Position numbers and translations under genes: made by a program
In this document: positions 24,362-36,480 of the stretch, piece by piece
Numbering within the stretch: the stretch's first letter is position 1
Layout of the letters: each line of letters begins with the position of its first letter
NCBI GenBank assembly: GCA_019055375.1
Contig: JAHQIW010004666.1
Coordinates: 1 to 64,000 of the forward strand
Length of the DNA stretch: 64,000 nucleotides
DNA from: Parelaphostrongylus tenuis
Taxonomy: Eukaryota > Nematoda > Chromadorea > Rhabditida > Metastrongylidae
Reading direction: 5' to 3'
The notes under the pieces: model-generated
What the model was told of the DNA's origin: nothing
Database searches by the model: none
What the model saw: only the letters and a program-made list of their open reading frames with translations

Positions 24362-24470
24362 AAGTGGTGGCCTTGGTGGTGTATTGGTAGCACGCGTTCC
24401 CGGAATGGATGTAAGGCGGGTTGAGCTACCGTTTGAGGTTGAACTTTTGCTTACCACTCAATTTTTTTAA
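24362..24470 (+). mobile_element. SINE family B unit, plus orientation
   Basis: GGCCTTGGTGGTGTATTGGT and GGCGGGTTGAGCTACCGTTT give degenerate A and B boxes, followed by the family tail TTTTGCTTACCACTCAAT. The upstream block (GACCAAACCTCAAAG, TTGAAGAATGA) also precedes the unit at 36366. Confidence 0.55.
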
Positions 24471-24859
24471 AAACGTTCAACTAATTATTTACGACGACTC
24501 ACTAAAATCTGGACGGATATAATTTTTTTCTCATTAGAATCCAGTAGATAATGCGATGTTGACGGAAGTCGTATTCTACGAAGTTAGTTCGTTCAGTTTA
24601 GCTCGGTCAGGTTCTAGAAAACAGTATCCATCCGAAACAGCCGATTAGCTAGGAATGCTAATCTTCGTCTTGATACAGAAATTTGAAAAACTGATCAATT
24701 TTGTCACTCAAATGAAAACGTGAGCATCAATTACAACGTCGCTCCCTTCTTATAAGTCGAAAATAAAGTCTTGATTTTAGAAGAGTTTGGCAGTGGTTTG
24801 GCTCAATCTCTTATTTACAATAACGTGGTCTGTTTCACAACGACTTGTCGTTGGAAAAC

Positions 24860-25455
24860 TCCCATATCCACCGTTTAGAGTGGGAATTGGGAAGTGACAC
24901 CCTCACCATGCTCATAGCAAAAGGGGGTTTGACAAGGCGACACTACAGCACTGAAGCTATTCACTGTTACATTAGAGTGGATTGTGAAGTAGCTCGATTT
25001 GGACGAGAAAGGCATGCGTATTGACGGTAAATTTCTATCAAATCGTTTGGAAGGCGACATTGTCATCTTTTCGGAAACTCCATGTACTCAATGAGGAGGG
25101 AAGAAGGATTGGAATAAGTCTAATCAGGGCGAAAACTAGTTCATTAAGAATACATGGTGCGAAAGGGAACAAATTGAACTGTATAGTCTTCTGACTCTAA
25201 GACCACCTCGTAAATGTATCTTGGACGCTCAACGAACATGGTGGACAACATGAAGGAAGAGATAGTAGATGAAGGAGAGCAGCATGGGCCGCAACCCTTC
25301 CTCAAGAAGGCACCGCGACCAAATAGTGGGCTTCAAACTCCATAACCACATTTTCAATTCAGCATTCCTATGGCTCCATTATGCAGCAGAGACGTGGTTT
25401 GGTACTACAACCACGTCAAGATATCTGCACATCACTTATAGGCGCTCTAACGATA
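24860..25455 (+). mobile_element. RTE family 2 fragment
   Basis: Decayed plus-strand RT region. Across frames one reads KGMRIDGKFLSN and DIVIFSET, matching KGIRIDGEILSS and DIVIFSGS of the family 2 copy at 28.5 kb. Further on, FNSAFLWLHYAAETW and TTTTSRYL match FNSTVFPALRYAAATW and TTSTSRNL at 28.1 kb. The conserved FADD motif is lost to indels. Confidence 0.6.
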
Positions 25456-25459
25456 TTAT

Positions 25460-26245
25460 GATAAATTTAGTTGCCACTAGCAGAGTCTTTGCGTCCAAGT
25501 CGTCTTGTTATGACTACAAAGCTATTTGTCCCCGCCGCCAACATCGCTGTAACGGCAGCTCATGTGGAGACAACGGAGTAAGAGTCAATACTATCTGCAT
25601 TTCAATCACTTCACCATGATGGGGTCCCGCAATTATATGTTACAATCACAAGAGTTGAATTAGTTACATAGAGTGGCTAAGTAGAAGTTTTGGTAATAGG
25701 CACTTTTAGTAAAAAGCGTTTTTCTGGCAACCTGTCAGCGTTTCTATTGCGAAGCGGGGTCGCTGATTCATACGGGAAGTATGCAATAAATATAGTTTGA
25801 ATTGTAAGCTTTCATTGAGCTGGAAGTAGGAAACTTTATGCACTTTTCATGATATACTTGGCATTTAGCCTTCAAAAGGAAAAAGCCATAGAACAATGCC
25901 GAGCATGTTGCATAGTTGTCAAGCATAAAAGCCACAAAAAAACGTTCAGGAAAATGTATTCTTGACTAGTTTCGTACGCTTTGGGTGGATAACGAATCAT
26001 TTGACATGAACAGTCGAATCGTTCATTGATTCAGCTAAGCGCTAGGCAGATACAAGGCTTTTTTTACACCTCGTCTGAACTTTTATCTACCTTTTACATG
26101 GTAACATCCAAGTCCCCAACGACCAACAAACCTGAGACTCTCTATGTGCCGGAATCCGTGACAAGTTTAACAGAATTAAATGTGCTTTGATGTGAATGAT
26201 TTGTTTAGACAAGTACAGAATTAGTTTTTGATATGGCTGTTTTTT
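25460..26245. other. Interval with no recognised feature
   Basis: No gene or repeat could be supported in this interval. Confidence 0.3.
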
Positions 26246-26249
26246 CTAG

Positions 26250-27435
26250 CATGTATCAGTAGAATGAATGATAGTGATAAGAGATGTCGTTTGATAAGAT
26301 GATAGTTGATGTTGCTAAGAGCGACTGATAAGATAAGAAGCTCCTATAAATAGGGTGCTAGCCCGTGGTAACCTTATTTTGAAGTTCTGTAATCTACGGA
26401 AGGATCTTTTGACAGGTGAGCATTTTTGTCAACCGTTTTATCTACTGTTCACCTGTCAATCGACATGGGATAGAGCTTGATTGCTTTTATTCGTAAAAAT
26501 ATCCTTTAAAATTATTGATTTCCAATTATGTTACGAAAGTTGCTCCCACTAATTTTAGAAATCTTCAAAAAAGCTGAAAAACGTGGAACTTGAGTGGAGA
26601 AGAAGCGAAGCATAATTGCGCATCTTGACGCAGTCTTTTGCGGTAACCAATACTCGTCTTTGCAACAAATATGTTTTAGAGTATACATCAGTGAGTATAA
26701 TGCAATGAACAAAGTATTAAATGAATTTCTAATATAGATGGAATTGTAACGATGATTCGTCCATGATAAGTCAGCCAATTTAGTAGCTCCTTATTGACCA
26801 AGTAGATTTTTATGCCTGGAATCTAAACTACTGACAGGTTTTTGTTCACCGGCCAAATTGCCGATTTTTCAGTACAATTCTTAAAACAGTAATGATGCAC
26901 TGAGCTGAAGAATTAGCTGGTTTGTTTCAGCTGAGAACAAATTTGCGAAATACTACACATTCCCCACGCGCCTTGTATTTGAGCACTGCTGGCATTGTGG
27001 CGAAAGCATTCTTCAAGTCTTAGAAGTGCGCACTCTGAATTGAATTCACCAGAGATCTTATCATTTCGGGATCGTAGTTTTGATGTTACATTTGCTTAGA
27101 AGGCGGTGCCACCTATACTAAAACTTGATGACCTGCAAACAAGATCCGTGCACACTTAGCACCAGCTTTTCATAGTTCCTAATAAATATATGTTCCTTCA
27201 CCATTGAGCCATGTATTCTCGTACGGCAGCCGTACCCACATGCAAAGACGTGAACATCCGAGTATGATCGATTCGAGAAAAATAATCGGCGAAAGGACTT
27301 GTTATGATTCATGTAATTTGATACAAGTAATGTCGTGTTATGCAAGAAAATATGTCTTGATTTGCTCATTAATTTGCCACCTCTCGGGCATTCTGAGGTG
27401 GTTTACATTGTCTTCTGGCTGCTGAGCCAATTTTC
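26250..27435. repeat. Dispersed repeat D, copy 1
   Basis: An ordered series of blocks shared with 35840-37690: TTTTGAAGTTCTGTAATCTA near 26380, an AATTTTAGAAATC/CTTTTGCGGTAA region at 26520-26660, and GCAGCCGTACCCACATGCAA plus GAAAGGACTTGTTATGATTC at 27220-27310. It has no recognisable coding sequence. The type (non-autonomous DNA transposon or Helitron) is undetermined. Confidence 0.5.
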
Positions 27436-27944
27436 ATGTTAGTAGGTTGTCAGTTTCTCTTATCAGCCTACAGATTAGCCTTCTTGTGAAAGAAAAATAT
27501 TTGCTGAGATGTGTTAGGTACCACTGCGCCTAGAGGTGCATACGAAGGTGCCTAGGAGATGTCTGCTTTTGGTTCCATCGAGCTCTCCCTTATTAGGCAA
27601 GCAAATCATTTTTGAGGAAATTCAAACTGATTACACTTATTTGAATACTTGAACGGCTCGTCTTTACTGGTAGTACGAGCCCAAGCATAGTTTCCATTCG
27701 TCTCTTTCTGGTAAAATTGTGTCCAAGGCGGTTATCTGTTTCGAACATGGTGGTGTACGCAAGGCCCATTCCGTGATTCTGATCCTAAACTCGTTGCCAA
27801 CCGAAGATTCAGGTGGTTGACGATAACCACAAACACGCCCACAAATTATTTAGATGATCTTCCAAGTGGACGCTTACACTTTGCGGAAGTCCTCTCCTCT
27901 GTTTTTTTTTTTGTCCATCTGTCATCCGTTCTTCTTTATATGTG

Positions 27945-29340
27945 ACGGGTCTATTTGTATTCTGCTATCGAAGTAAATATTTCTGGATCAAGAAGATGGG
28001 GTAGATTTTGAAGATCTGAGCTGCTCAAGGCGGCTAGACGTTGCAAGTGCCCAGTAAATTTGAGAAGACATTGTTCAAGCGCAATGTGAGTGGAGCTCAG
28101 ATTTCTTGACGTGGATGTAGTATTAGCCCACGTCGCTGCTGCGTATCGGAGCGCTGGGAAGACTGTTGAATTAAACATGAGTACTGACTTTGGGTCCTTT
28201 TTTGGTCGGTGACTTCAGAGGTCTAAATGCGGTCAGTGCCGCTCCTCTTCTTCTGTCATATCCCTTTCTTTGTAGTTCTCCGTGTTCATTGAACATCTGA
28301 GGTATATGTACGATGTGATCTTCTTGCTCATAGAACGATTCAGTTCAATTTCCTTACGTTCGCACCATGGGCTCTTCATGAATTGTGTCTTCGTCCTGGT
28401 TATACGCAGTTCAACCTTTTCTAGCGCTTCGTTTAGTTCATTAAGCATCGTCTCTGCTTCACTGATACTTCCAGAGAAGATGACGATGTCATCCGCAAAA
28501 CGAAGGCTGGATAGGATCTCCCCATCAATACGTATGCCTTTCTCGCCCCAATCGAGCAATTTCGTTATCCAGTGTACTGCAGCAGTGAACATCTCTGTCT
28601 GTCGAACCCCACTTTCTATAGATATGGTGGGAGGGGTTGATGGAAAAGCCGTACTTTTGTGCTGTAATTTCGATAGCAGTCTGTTGATGTTCATATAACG
28701 GACGGACCCTGCACATTGATCGATGAGCTCTAAGAGGAATGCATTCGTTTCGACGTTGTTGAACGCTCTCATAGTCGATAAGGATTGAACAATGGACATA
28801 CGTATTCGCGACAAACTTTAACGACCCATGATATGATTTGGATGTGATCCATGCAGCATAATTCTTTCAAAATTCTGCTTGTTCAACTGGGTGTGCCCCA
28901 CATAAGATCTCCGATGTGCACAAAAGGCCGATCTTTGTGAAGAGCTTGTAGAGTCCACTCAACAATCATGTTGGACGGTAGTTACGAAGATCCCTACTGT
29001 CAGTCTTTCTAAGTATAATGATTGTACACAATATCTCCTACTGGTGTGAATTTTTCCATCTGAAGATATCACGTCATACGTCATGGAATAAATGCAAGCA
29101 GATCATGGCAGTTCTAAGGAAATCGCCAATAATATTTTCAGGTTGTCCTGAAGCTGTGCCATCCTTCATGCTCTCAATTATAAATCGAATTCAGAGGCTA
29201 AAAATCCGAATGGTTTCTCACTACTGGAGGCTTTGAAGTCTGAGATGGTGGTTGTGGAACTAAAAATAGTGCTGTAGAAGCATTCGAATATCAATTCTAT
29301 ATCACGGTGGGATGTGGTAATGATCCCATCTTCATTCATT
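27945..29340 (-). mobile_element. RTE family 2 retrotransposon fragment (RT region)
   Basis: The longest frame, 28233-28814, encodes the RT core: ETNAFLLELIDQC, the IESGVRQ block, KGIRIDGEILSSLRFADDIV with the catalytic FADD, and the ITRTKTQFM segment. Upstream pieces (VEQAEF..., about 28.9 kb) match the QAGFRKG region across frameshifts. The 27951-28178 frame (FNSTVFPALRYAAATW, LEQCLLKFT) gives the thumb region. It is diverged from family 1, which starts directly at its 5' side. It is inactive because of frameshifts. Confidence 0.7.
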
Positions 29341-29345
29341 GAGGC

Positions 29346-32300
29346 GGATCACCTGTATCACCTGTTGTCCCGTTGATCGTCGAGTGACTCGAGCGGGTAC
29401 CAGCAACTCTTCCATTCTTCCCTATCGCGTGCAAGAGTAGCCCAGTGGGTCCTCCTCATTATAGGGACTCGCTGAGCATCATATCTTTCTTCTGTAGCTT
29501 TCGTGAAGAAATCGGACCAGCGAGTCAGTGGTTGTCCTCCAGAACGCTTGACGTCCCAAGAAATAAAGTCGGTAACAGTTCTCGTCCATCGGATGTCGTA
29601 GAAGCGTATCACGTGCCCAGCCCACCTTATTTTTGCTATCCTGGCGTGTAGAACGGCGTCTCTGATTTTCGATCGTTGGCGTAGGTCGGAACTTCGCATC
29701 CTTTCTCTCATTTGCGAAACACGGGCCTAGCATCGACCTTCGACTGCGCGTTCGATAACGCCAAGTGATTTTTCATCCTGCTTACGTAGCAACCAGGTTT
29801 CTGCTGCATGCGTTAGGGCAGGGATAATTGTCGAGTTGACAAGGTGGGCACGGAGTCAGATGTTCTTTGCCCTCTTCACTACATCTTCGATGCTCTTAAA
29901 CTCTCCCCAAGCCGCTCGTTTCCTCCTGCTCAACTCTGGAGCTACGTCGTTCATCATGTTGATTCACGACCTAGATAGACGTAACTTTAGCATTCAGAGA
30001 TTGTCGTTCCGCTAAGTGTGAATGGGGCATTCGAAACCCATTCGTTCCTCATGAACATCGTTATCGTTAGATTTAGTCGAAGACCAATCTTTCCACAAGC
30101 GTTGTCAAAATTGGTCAACATTCGTTCCGCTTTGTTTGGCGTTATGAGAACGACATCGTCAGCAAAGCGAAGATGGTTTAATTGTTGACCGTCAATTTTC
30201 ACTCCCATATCGCCCCATTCTAATGTTCGCATGACGTTTTGTAGGGTGACAGAGAATAGTTTTGGCGAAATTGTGTCGCCTTGTCAAACCCCTCTTCTTA
30301 CGTCAATGGTGATATTGTTGTAGAATGGAGATATTTTGGTCGTGAAATTTTTATAAAGCTCACGAAGGATCATTATGTACCGAGTAAGGACGTCCTGATT
30401 ATTCAGAGCCTCTATAAGCGCTTCTGTTTCCACTGAATCAAAGGTTTTTTTCCAGATCGATGAAAGTAGGACAGAGTGGTCGTTTGTACTCTCGTGAAAC
30501 CTCATTGAGTCTTGTAATCGTGTGGATGTGGTCCATGGTACTAAATCCTTTTCTGAACCCTGCTTGTTCGCATGGCTGTCCTTCGTCCAGTGTTCTGTCA
30601 ATCCTGTTTAGGATGACTCGAGTAAAGAGTTTATAGACAACGGACAGCAAGCAGATTGGGCGATAATTGCCTATGTCGTGAAGGTCTCCCTTTTTGAACA
30701 ACAATACGGTCTTGCTGGTTTTCCATTGAATAGGGACCTTGCATTCTGACAGGTAGCGAGTGAAGAGCCGAGCCAGGGTGTTGATGAGAACTGGCGGCAG
30801 GTATTTCAGGTGTTCTGGTCTAATCCTGTATGGACCGGGTAGTGTTCTGTTTTTCACCGACGATATAGCATGCCGGATTTCGGAAGGAAGAACCGGTGGA
30901 GCGACATATTCGTCCTCTCTCAATTTATGTGACGGTAAGAGGACATGGATAGCAAAGAGATCAGAGCAGTATTGGTAGATGATTTTCCCCATAACCCTTC
31001 TCCAAGCTGCAAGTGTCCCGTCAGGGTATCGGAGTGTATCATCTTGCTCTTATACTTGGCGAAACCTCGCTGGGCTTTGCGAATGCTCTTCCCAGCTTCT
31101 GCAGCTTCTGCCATAACTGCTGCTCTTCTCTCTTTGAGGTCTTCTTTTATCGCTTCTCTGCAGCGTTTCGCAAGTTCGGACATAAGGTTTCCGTTGCCTG
31201 CAGCTCGTGCGATTCCACGTTGGCGTATCAGCTTGAGTGTCCGCGGAGACAAGCGTCTCTTCGTGACCTTAGGACTCTCGGCTTTTATAGCGCTAACGTG
31301 AAGATATTCGACGAGTCGCGTTTCCTTCGTCGATGTTGTCGACAATGGTATCTTCACAAGAGCCGACTAATGATTTGAATACATCCCATTTTATTGTAGT
31401 TTTGGGACTTCGTTGTTTGAATTCAGCGGCTTTCTCTCCTCTCCTCGAAAAACGGAACGTTGTGCGAAGGAGGCGATAATCTGCTCCCGTGTAGAACTTG
31501 GAAACAACACTGCCATCGGTCAGGCAAAACTTCTGATTTACTATGATGTGATCTATTTCGTTATGGTACCCTCCATTGGGAGACTGGGAGGATCCATCGC
31601 TGAGAAAGAGGCTTTTGGAATTGCGAGTTACCATGGGTGGTTTGGGTCGTCATGTCAAACTCGGACAGCCTCTTACCCTGTTCATTTCATTCTAATCCTT
31701 GGGTTCCTATGTGACGTTCTTCAGACGTTCTCCTAAATCCAATTTTTGTGTCAAAATCTCCGAAAATGGCCTCGAAGATAGTGTGATCTTCTCAAGAATT
31801 TTTCAAGGTCCATCTTAAACGCTTCAACATCGTCTTCGTCATAGCTTGATATTGGTGCGTAAGCAACCAAGATGGGCCGGCATATCCCACATCGTTTCAA
31901 CCGTAATCGTCCGATACGGGTTGTTAGTTGTTTAAACGAATCAATGTTCACGGTCTGATTCGATTTAACCAGGACGCCAGCGCCGCCGACACCCGCATGT
32001 TCCAAGAAACATTCTTCTTCGCTGTCATGAACAGCGTGAAAAAGATGGCGCCTCCTCGTCTCGGCCAGGCCAATGACGTCGTCTATTCTCCTTGCTTGAA
32101 TCAATAGATCTTCTACAGCGGATTCGTGAGCAAGGGTTCTTGCATTGTAGGTACAGATCGTCATTTTAGTCCGTTTCGATCTTAGCAGCCTAGTTTGAGC
32201 ATGAGATTTTATTGGCCTCTTCGTACTCGTTTTACCAGGCGCTGCCGTACCAAAGGCTCTTTCGGGGTCAGGGGAATGAGGCCCATATTTGTTACTATTT

Positions 32301-32668
32301 TTGGCATTTCGATACCCAGCGTATAGCTTGTCAGGCTCTAAAGGTAGGGGTTGGGTACTCACGAATAGCTTGCCAGTCTCTCTTGGAGGAGCGGGAAGAG
32401 CTTATTTGTTAAAGGCGACTCCTATCCGCCTCCCATGTACTTCCCAGCCGCTTGATTGCAGGCTTTTGGCCGACATGACTCGTAGAAATAGAGTTTCTGT
32501 CAAGTCGCCGCTGCAGAAGCAGGGGTGCTCTCTGCTGAATCCACCTACGTCTCTGGGAAGCACACGGTCGCTTTTGGTTCGCGTTTATTCCCCTATCCAC
32601 CACCTGGGGACGCGCCACGTGCCCTCGCGACTAACCGGGCGGGATCCCTCAACGAGAGAGGTCCGTGG
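29346..32668 (-). mobile_element. RTE family 1 retrotransposon, near full length, frameshifted
   Basis: About 3.3 kb, the usual RTE length. The apurinic-like endonuclease occupies about 32164-31293: CTYNARTLAHESAVEDLL, GLAETRRR, then EIDHIIVNQKFCLTD and GADYRLL, where the normal SDH-type histidine is replaced. The reverse transcriptase covers about 30992-29987: KKGDLHDIGNYRPICLLSV, EQAGFRKGFSTMDHIHTI and LRFADDVVL, with the catalytic FADD near 30155-30166. The C-terminal region (29358-29733) includes GQPLTRWSDFF. The 3' end carries GGTGATACA-type units (on the minus strand), typical of RTE tails. The ORF is split into at least five frames, so it is a pseudogene copy that probably could not mobilise itself or SINEs. 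Confidence 0.88.
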
Positions 32669-32699
32669 ATTAAGGCAGATAGCAGAACATGATATAATA

Positions 32700-33880
32700 A
32701 TTGCAGGGATTTCATCGGTATTTCTTCAGACTAGATCGTTTTTATGCTGCTTCCAGTAACTCTGCTTATGCCATTGATCTTCTTGCAAGGATGTTCTGCA
32801 GCTGGCATTTATTATCAGCCTAGTTAGGCTGGTCATAGTAGAACCAATTTCCAATTTGCTTCGCTTTTGTCGCGACTCCTATGTGATCTGAACGTTTTGT
32901 TTGGGAAACTGATGTATGTATTGGCTCGATGGATATTCAGATTGTTTATCATATTCAAATGCTAACTAGTAGATCAGTTTTGAATCCCTCTCCATAAAAT
33001 GTTAAGATTTAAGAGATGTGATAATATGACCACAATCACCAGTAACGCCGAAAAATCTCAGTGGATCATCCGCTCCACTTTCCTCGCGCAATGGCGCAGG
33101 CACTGCAATGTGTCTTGGACTTAGTGTTTTCAGTATCCCCAGTCTCCCTTAACCGTTTGAAGACGGCAGTCGAAAGCGCTGCGTGCAGCGCAATTCGAAA
33201 ACGGCTCACGATTTTCATTATTCAGTGAAGTTTTTATTTTTCCCTTCAGAATAGAACTCCTCCTTTAACTTGCTATTCTGATGCTCCACGTTTTTCTGGA
33301 TGCCTTTTTTTTGGTACATATATGACCTATATGTGTGAAGGAAAAACACCCATTTATTACGCAGTCATACCGCTTTTGGCATGTCAAGTATAATATGAGG
33401 TCTTCTCATAAGCCTTGGCACTAGAGCAAAAGGCGCTTCTAGAATTTGGGCCTTCGGCCGAAAGAAAGTTCAATTAAGCATAGATTACATAATCATTCTC
33501 ATACAATAATATTGACAGACCTAAAAACGTCACTATGGCTCTTGTGACGTGTCAGGTTCTAACCTAGTAAATGAGGTAGCATGTTGACCAGATGTGTTAC
33601 ACTAATGCGAGGTGCGAGAATAAGAGAGAGTGTTAGAGAGTATGAGAGAAATATTATACATCAATATTCGCCGTCTCCCTCTTCATTAGGTGTCGGCATG
33701 CCTTCAAAGTTTAGTTCGTCACTCGTTAAAGTGCAGGTGCCATGAGAGCTCATGTACCGTTTGGGAACAACTGCTGATGGTCTTTGCATTGCTCAGATGC
33801 CGGCAGTTACCGTAAAGTCTCTCAGTGAGCATCAGCGTTACCGAGAGAGCTCTCAGGGCATGTTGAAGGATTGAGAGTTT
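32700..33880. other. Region without a supported gene
   Basis: The sequence 5' of the RTE copy shows no repeat homology or exon that I can defend. The frame 33719-33919 (minus) may continue the candidate coding segment just above it. Confidence 0.3.
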
Positions 33881-33888
33881 CCTATATT

Positions 33889-34440
33889 TTATCCTTGTAC
33901 TCTTACAATAAAGTACCAAGCTGGAGTAAAGCGGTGGTACAGCTTCACTGTTTCCTCCCCATATTTCTTGAGGAGGTCTCCCGCTTCGTATGTGTCCTTT
34001 AATTTCGCCTCAGTGTGATCCGGATGTGAAGGTTTCAAGTAGACCAGGTGGCTTGCTAGGCCACTGACATGCAATTGCCTTATTTTCTCGACCTGCTTGG
34101 ACAAGAGTTGTTTGACTGGTACTGTATTATGGATGGCCATGAAGGAAAAGTGGCGAAGCAGGGTGGTGACGAACGGCGACTCTGCGGCTAAGTCTCTACT
34201 GGTCTTACTCTTTTCATACTGTTCCCGCGACGACGTTGGCTTTCATTAATTCTTCTGCTGGCCTGGGATTGATGGATTCGTATCTGGATCACTCTCGAAT
34301 TTGCTTTCATTCTCCAAGGCTTGCGACATTGATTTGATACAATTGCTCAAACTATACCCATTTGAGCTTTCATCAATTGACCATACTATTACGAATCTGT
34401 CAGCTTGGTTCGAGGAGTGTAAGCAGCCGGAGTCATGCAT
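33889..34440 (-). pseudogene. Candidate coding segment broken by a double stop
   Basis: Two frames in the same phase are separated by adjacent TAA and TGA near 34243-34248. The upstream 64 codons include DRFVIVWSIDESSNGYSL and NESKFESDPDTNP. The downstream stretch, open from about 34239, includes KTSRDLAAESPFVTTLLRHF, KQVEKIRQLHV, KPSHPDHTEAKLKDTYEAG and YGEETVKLYHRFTPAWYF, and ends at a possible ATT|GTAAGA donor. The composition (balanced charged residues, higher GC than flanks) is protein-like. It could be two exons whose splice sites I cannot place, or a decayed gene or transposon domain. No family is recognised. Confidence 0.33.
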
Positions 34441-34674
34441 CTTGCATTAATGGTCTACTCGATTACACTTGACATGTTGTGAATTCCCTGTCATAAATCA
34501 ACATTCCGTTCTATAGCTATATTATATTGTATATATATTCTCTATAAACTAATTTTCTAACTTACGAAGCTATATAGTGGTTAAAGCTGATTTTATATGA
34601 TTCGTATATACATATGATGGTCGATTCATCGGCACCAGATCTGTTAGGCAGAAGTAATTGCAAATCTCTTAACA

Positions 34675-34935
34675 ACATTATTCATAGTATGAGCCATCGG
34701 CCTGAACACATTTCTGCCCTCTCTCAGGCAACAAATCTTCAGTTGTTTCGATGACGGTCTCTCGGTCAACTTTGCGTAGACGGCCGGAGCGCAGCTCGTC
34801 CTTCAAACTGGGGTTGTCGGCGCGAAACTCAGCAGACATCCGAAATGTTGTCCGCTTGGGCACAAATCCTTTAGCCTTTGCGCGATTGTTCTCGAAGGCG
34901 GTCTGTGTATCGCGTACCAATCCCTATTCGTAAAG
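34675..34935 (-). mobile_element. Mariner transposase N-terminal fragment
   Basis: The frame 34678-34920 contains FRMSAEFRADNPSLKDELRS followed by GRLRKVDRETVIETTEDL. This is the second helix-turn-helix linker of mariner transposases (usual form W..RF..G..SLED.PRSGRP..VD). The catalytic domain is absent. Decayed and incomplete. Confidence 0.6.
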
Positions 34936-34939
34936 CAGC

Positions 34940-35835
34940 AAACTGTGTCAAAGACTTCGTTGAACGGCTACGATGCGGCAAGTGGAAACAACATCGGTAT
35001 CAAAGGAAAGATCGGAAAATCATGCACAACTCGGCATTGATTTCTTATCTGAGAAATGGCGAAAATGCATACAGGCTGATGGCTTATACTTTGAATAGTG
35101 TTGCTGAGCAATTTCATTCGCTTTTGCTTAGTAAATTCGGTGTTTATTGCACTAGTGCCAAAACTTATGAGAAGATTTAAAGGCACAACGTATCAAGTTT
35201 CAACGGTTTCACTTTTTTCATAGCCTTCTAGGCTAGAAAGATCAGACTGCTTTGCAATCCTCTTAGTCACACTTTCACAACACCGACAGAAGGAACTAAT
35301 TTTGGGCCGCTTAGTAACGCCCTTGTTTTCAGAACACTTGTCGTTTAGTTGTTTTTACGTAAGTATTCAATACGTACTTGGTTGGAAATAACTAATTTTC
35401 AAAAGTATGCTCAGGTAAATATCGATCATCACAGAAAGTTAATGAAAAGATTTTATCGGCTTTAAAGGCTCGTGATTAGCGAGTCAACGTTTAACCTCCA
35501 AGCTACCTCCGTTAACGCGGCGACGCGTTGTCGCCCCGCAGGCGGTGCTCGTTATCACCATAAAGTTGTAGTCTTGTTATGAAATTCGAAATGTTATCGT
35601 CAATAAAACAAATTCTATGACAACTCAAGCATAAAATATTGCTTAAGAATCTTTGAGGAAGCTGTCGATTCTTGGAATAATGACGAATCAGTTACAAAAC
35701 AATGAATTTTTTGTCAATAATTACACTGTACATTACATGCGATGCCTCTCTATCGATAGCTTCCAGCAATCTTCCGATTATTGGTATGGTTTAACAGTTG
35801 AGAACTTTTATTATTCGAAGTAAGAGATTTGTTTG
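34940..35835. other. Interval with no recognised gene
   Basis: Contains one small perfect hairpin, GGCGAC-GCGTT-GTCGCC near 35520-35536, in a locally GC-rich patch. The 100-codon frame 34878-35180 (plus) has no family character. Confidence 0.3.
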
Positions 35836-36065
35836 AACAAGGGAAACGGCTCATTTTGATATGATTGATTTTTAACATGCTGCGATAAAACATTGATAGG
35901 AGTCTGATAGATACGAGATAGCTCTTTATAAAGGAGGTGATAGTCTGAAGTATTTTTATTTTGAAGTTCTATAGTCTGCACAGGCGTCTGTCGTAGCATG
36001 TGAGACTTGATGCCGACCCCTTAACCTACTCATTATTTTCAATTAACATAAAATTGAATGAGTGG

Positions 36066-36180
36066 TCGGGCAAATGTGCCTCAGTGGTGTAGTGGTAGAG
36101 CACGCGTCGCCGGATAGGATGAAACGTGGGTTCGATTCCCGCTTGAGGTCGTGTTTTTGCTCACTACTCAATTCTCTTAG
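36066..36180 (+). mobile_element. SINE family B unit 1 (tRNA-like)
   Basis: CAGTGGTGTAGTGGTAGAGC is an A box and CGTGGGTTCGATTCCCGC a B box, both close to RNA polymerase III consensus, followed by the tail TTTTTGCTCACTACTCAATT. The spacing fits a tRNA-like head. The missing 3' CCA-type closure and the second copy 300 bp on favour a SINE over a tRNA gene. Confidence 0.65.
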
Positions 36181-36361
36181 GAATATAAGAAACATCATAA
36201 CAGTGCGAAATGCACTAGAAATACTATCAATTTTGAGTATTAGTAATTAGAATAGTTGTCAGCTCAACTGTATTTATGAAGCGAAATCGCATACCCGACC
36301 AAACCTGTCAAAGGTTGGGGCTGATAGCTAACATTGAGATGTTGAAGAATGAGTGATCGGG

Positions 36362-36480
36362 CAAATGTGCCTCAGTGGTGTAGTAGTAGAGCACTCGTCC
36401 CGGATAGGACGAAACGTGGTTCGATTCCCGCCTGAGGTCGTGTTTTTGCTCACCACTCAATTCTCTTAGGTATGTAAAAT
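36362..36480 (+). mobile_element. SINE family B unit 2 (tRNA-like)
   Basis: Nearly repeats the unit at 36066 (GTGCCTCAGTGGTGTAGTAG, CGTGGTTCGATTCCCGCC, same tail). Between the units is TGAATGAGTGGTCGGGCAAA-type sequence shared as the 5' flank of both, so they form a direct tandem or dimeric SINE. Confidence 0.65.

Noticed and set aside
25269..25619. 116-codon frame (plus)
   Set aside because: Partly overlaps the RTE family 2 fragment, whose homologous residues are spread across it only in part. The remainder has no family match.
28282..28698. 138-codon frame (plus)
   Set aside because: Antisense shadow of the RTE family 2 reverse transcriptase on the minus strand.
32289..32759. 156-codon frame (plus)
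   Set aside because: Antisense to the RTE family 1 5' leader and endonuclease, and shares no protein character.
36066..36153. A functional tRNA gene
   Set aside because: Good A and B boxes, but an almost identical unit with the same non-tRNA tail lies 300 bp away and related units occur elsewhere, so a SINE explains it better. A tRNAscan run would settle it.
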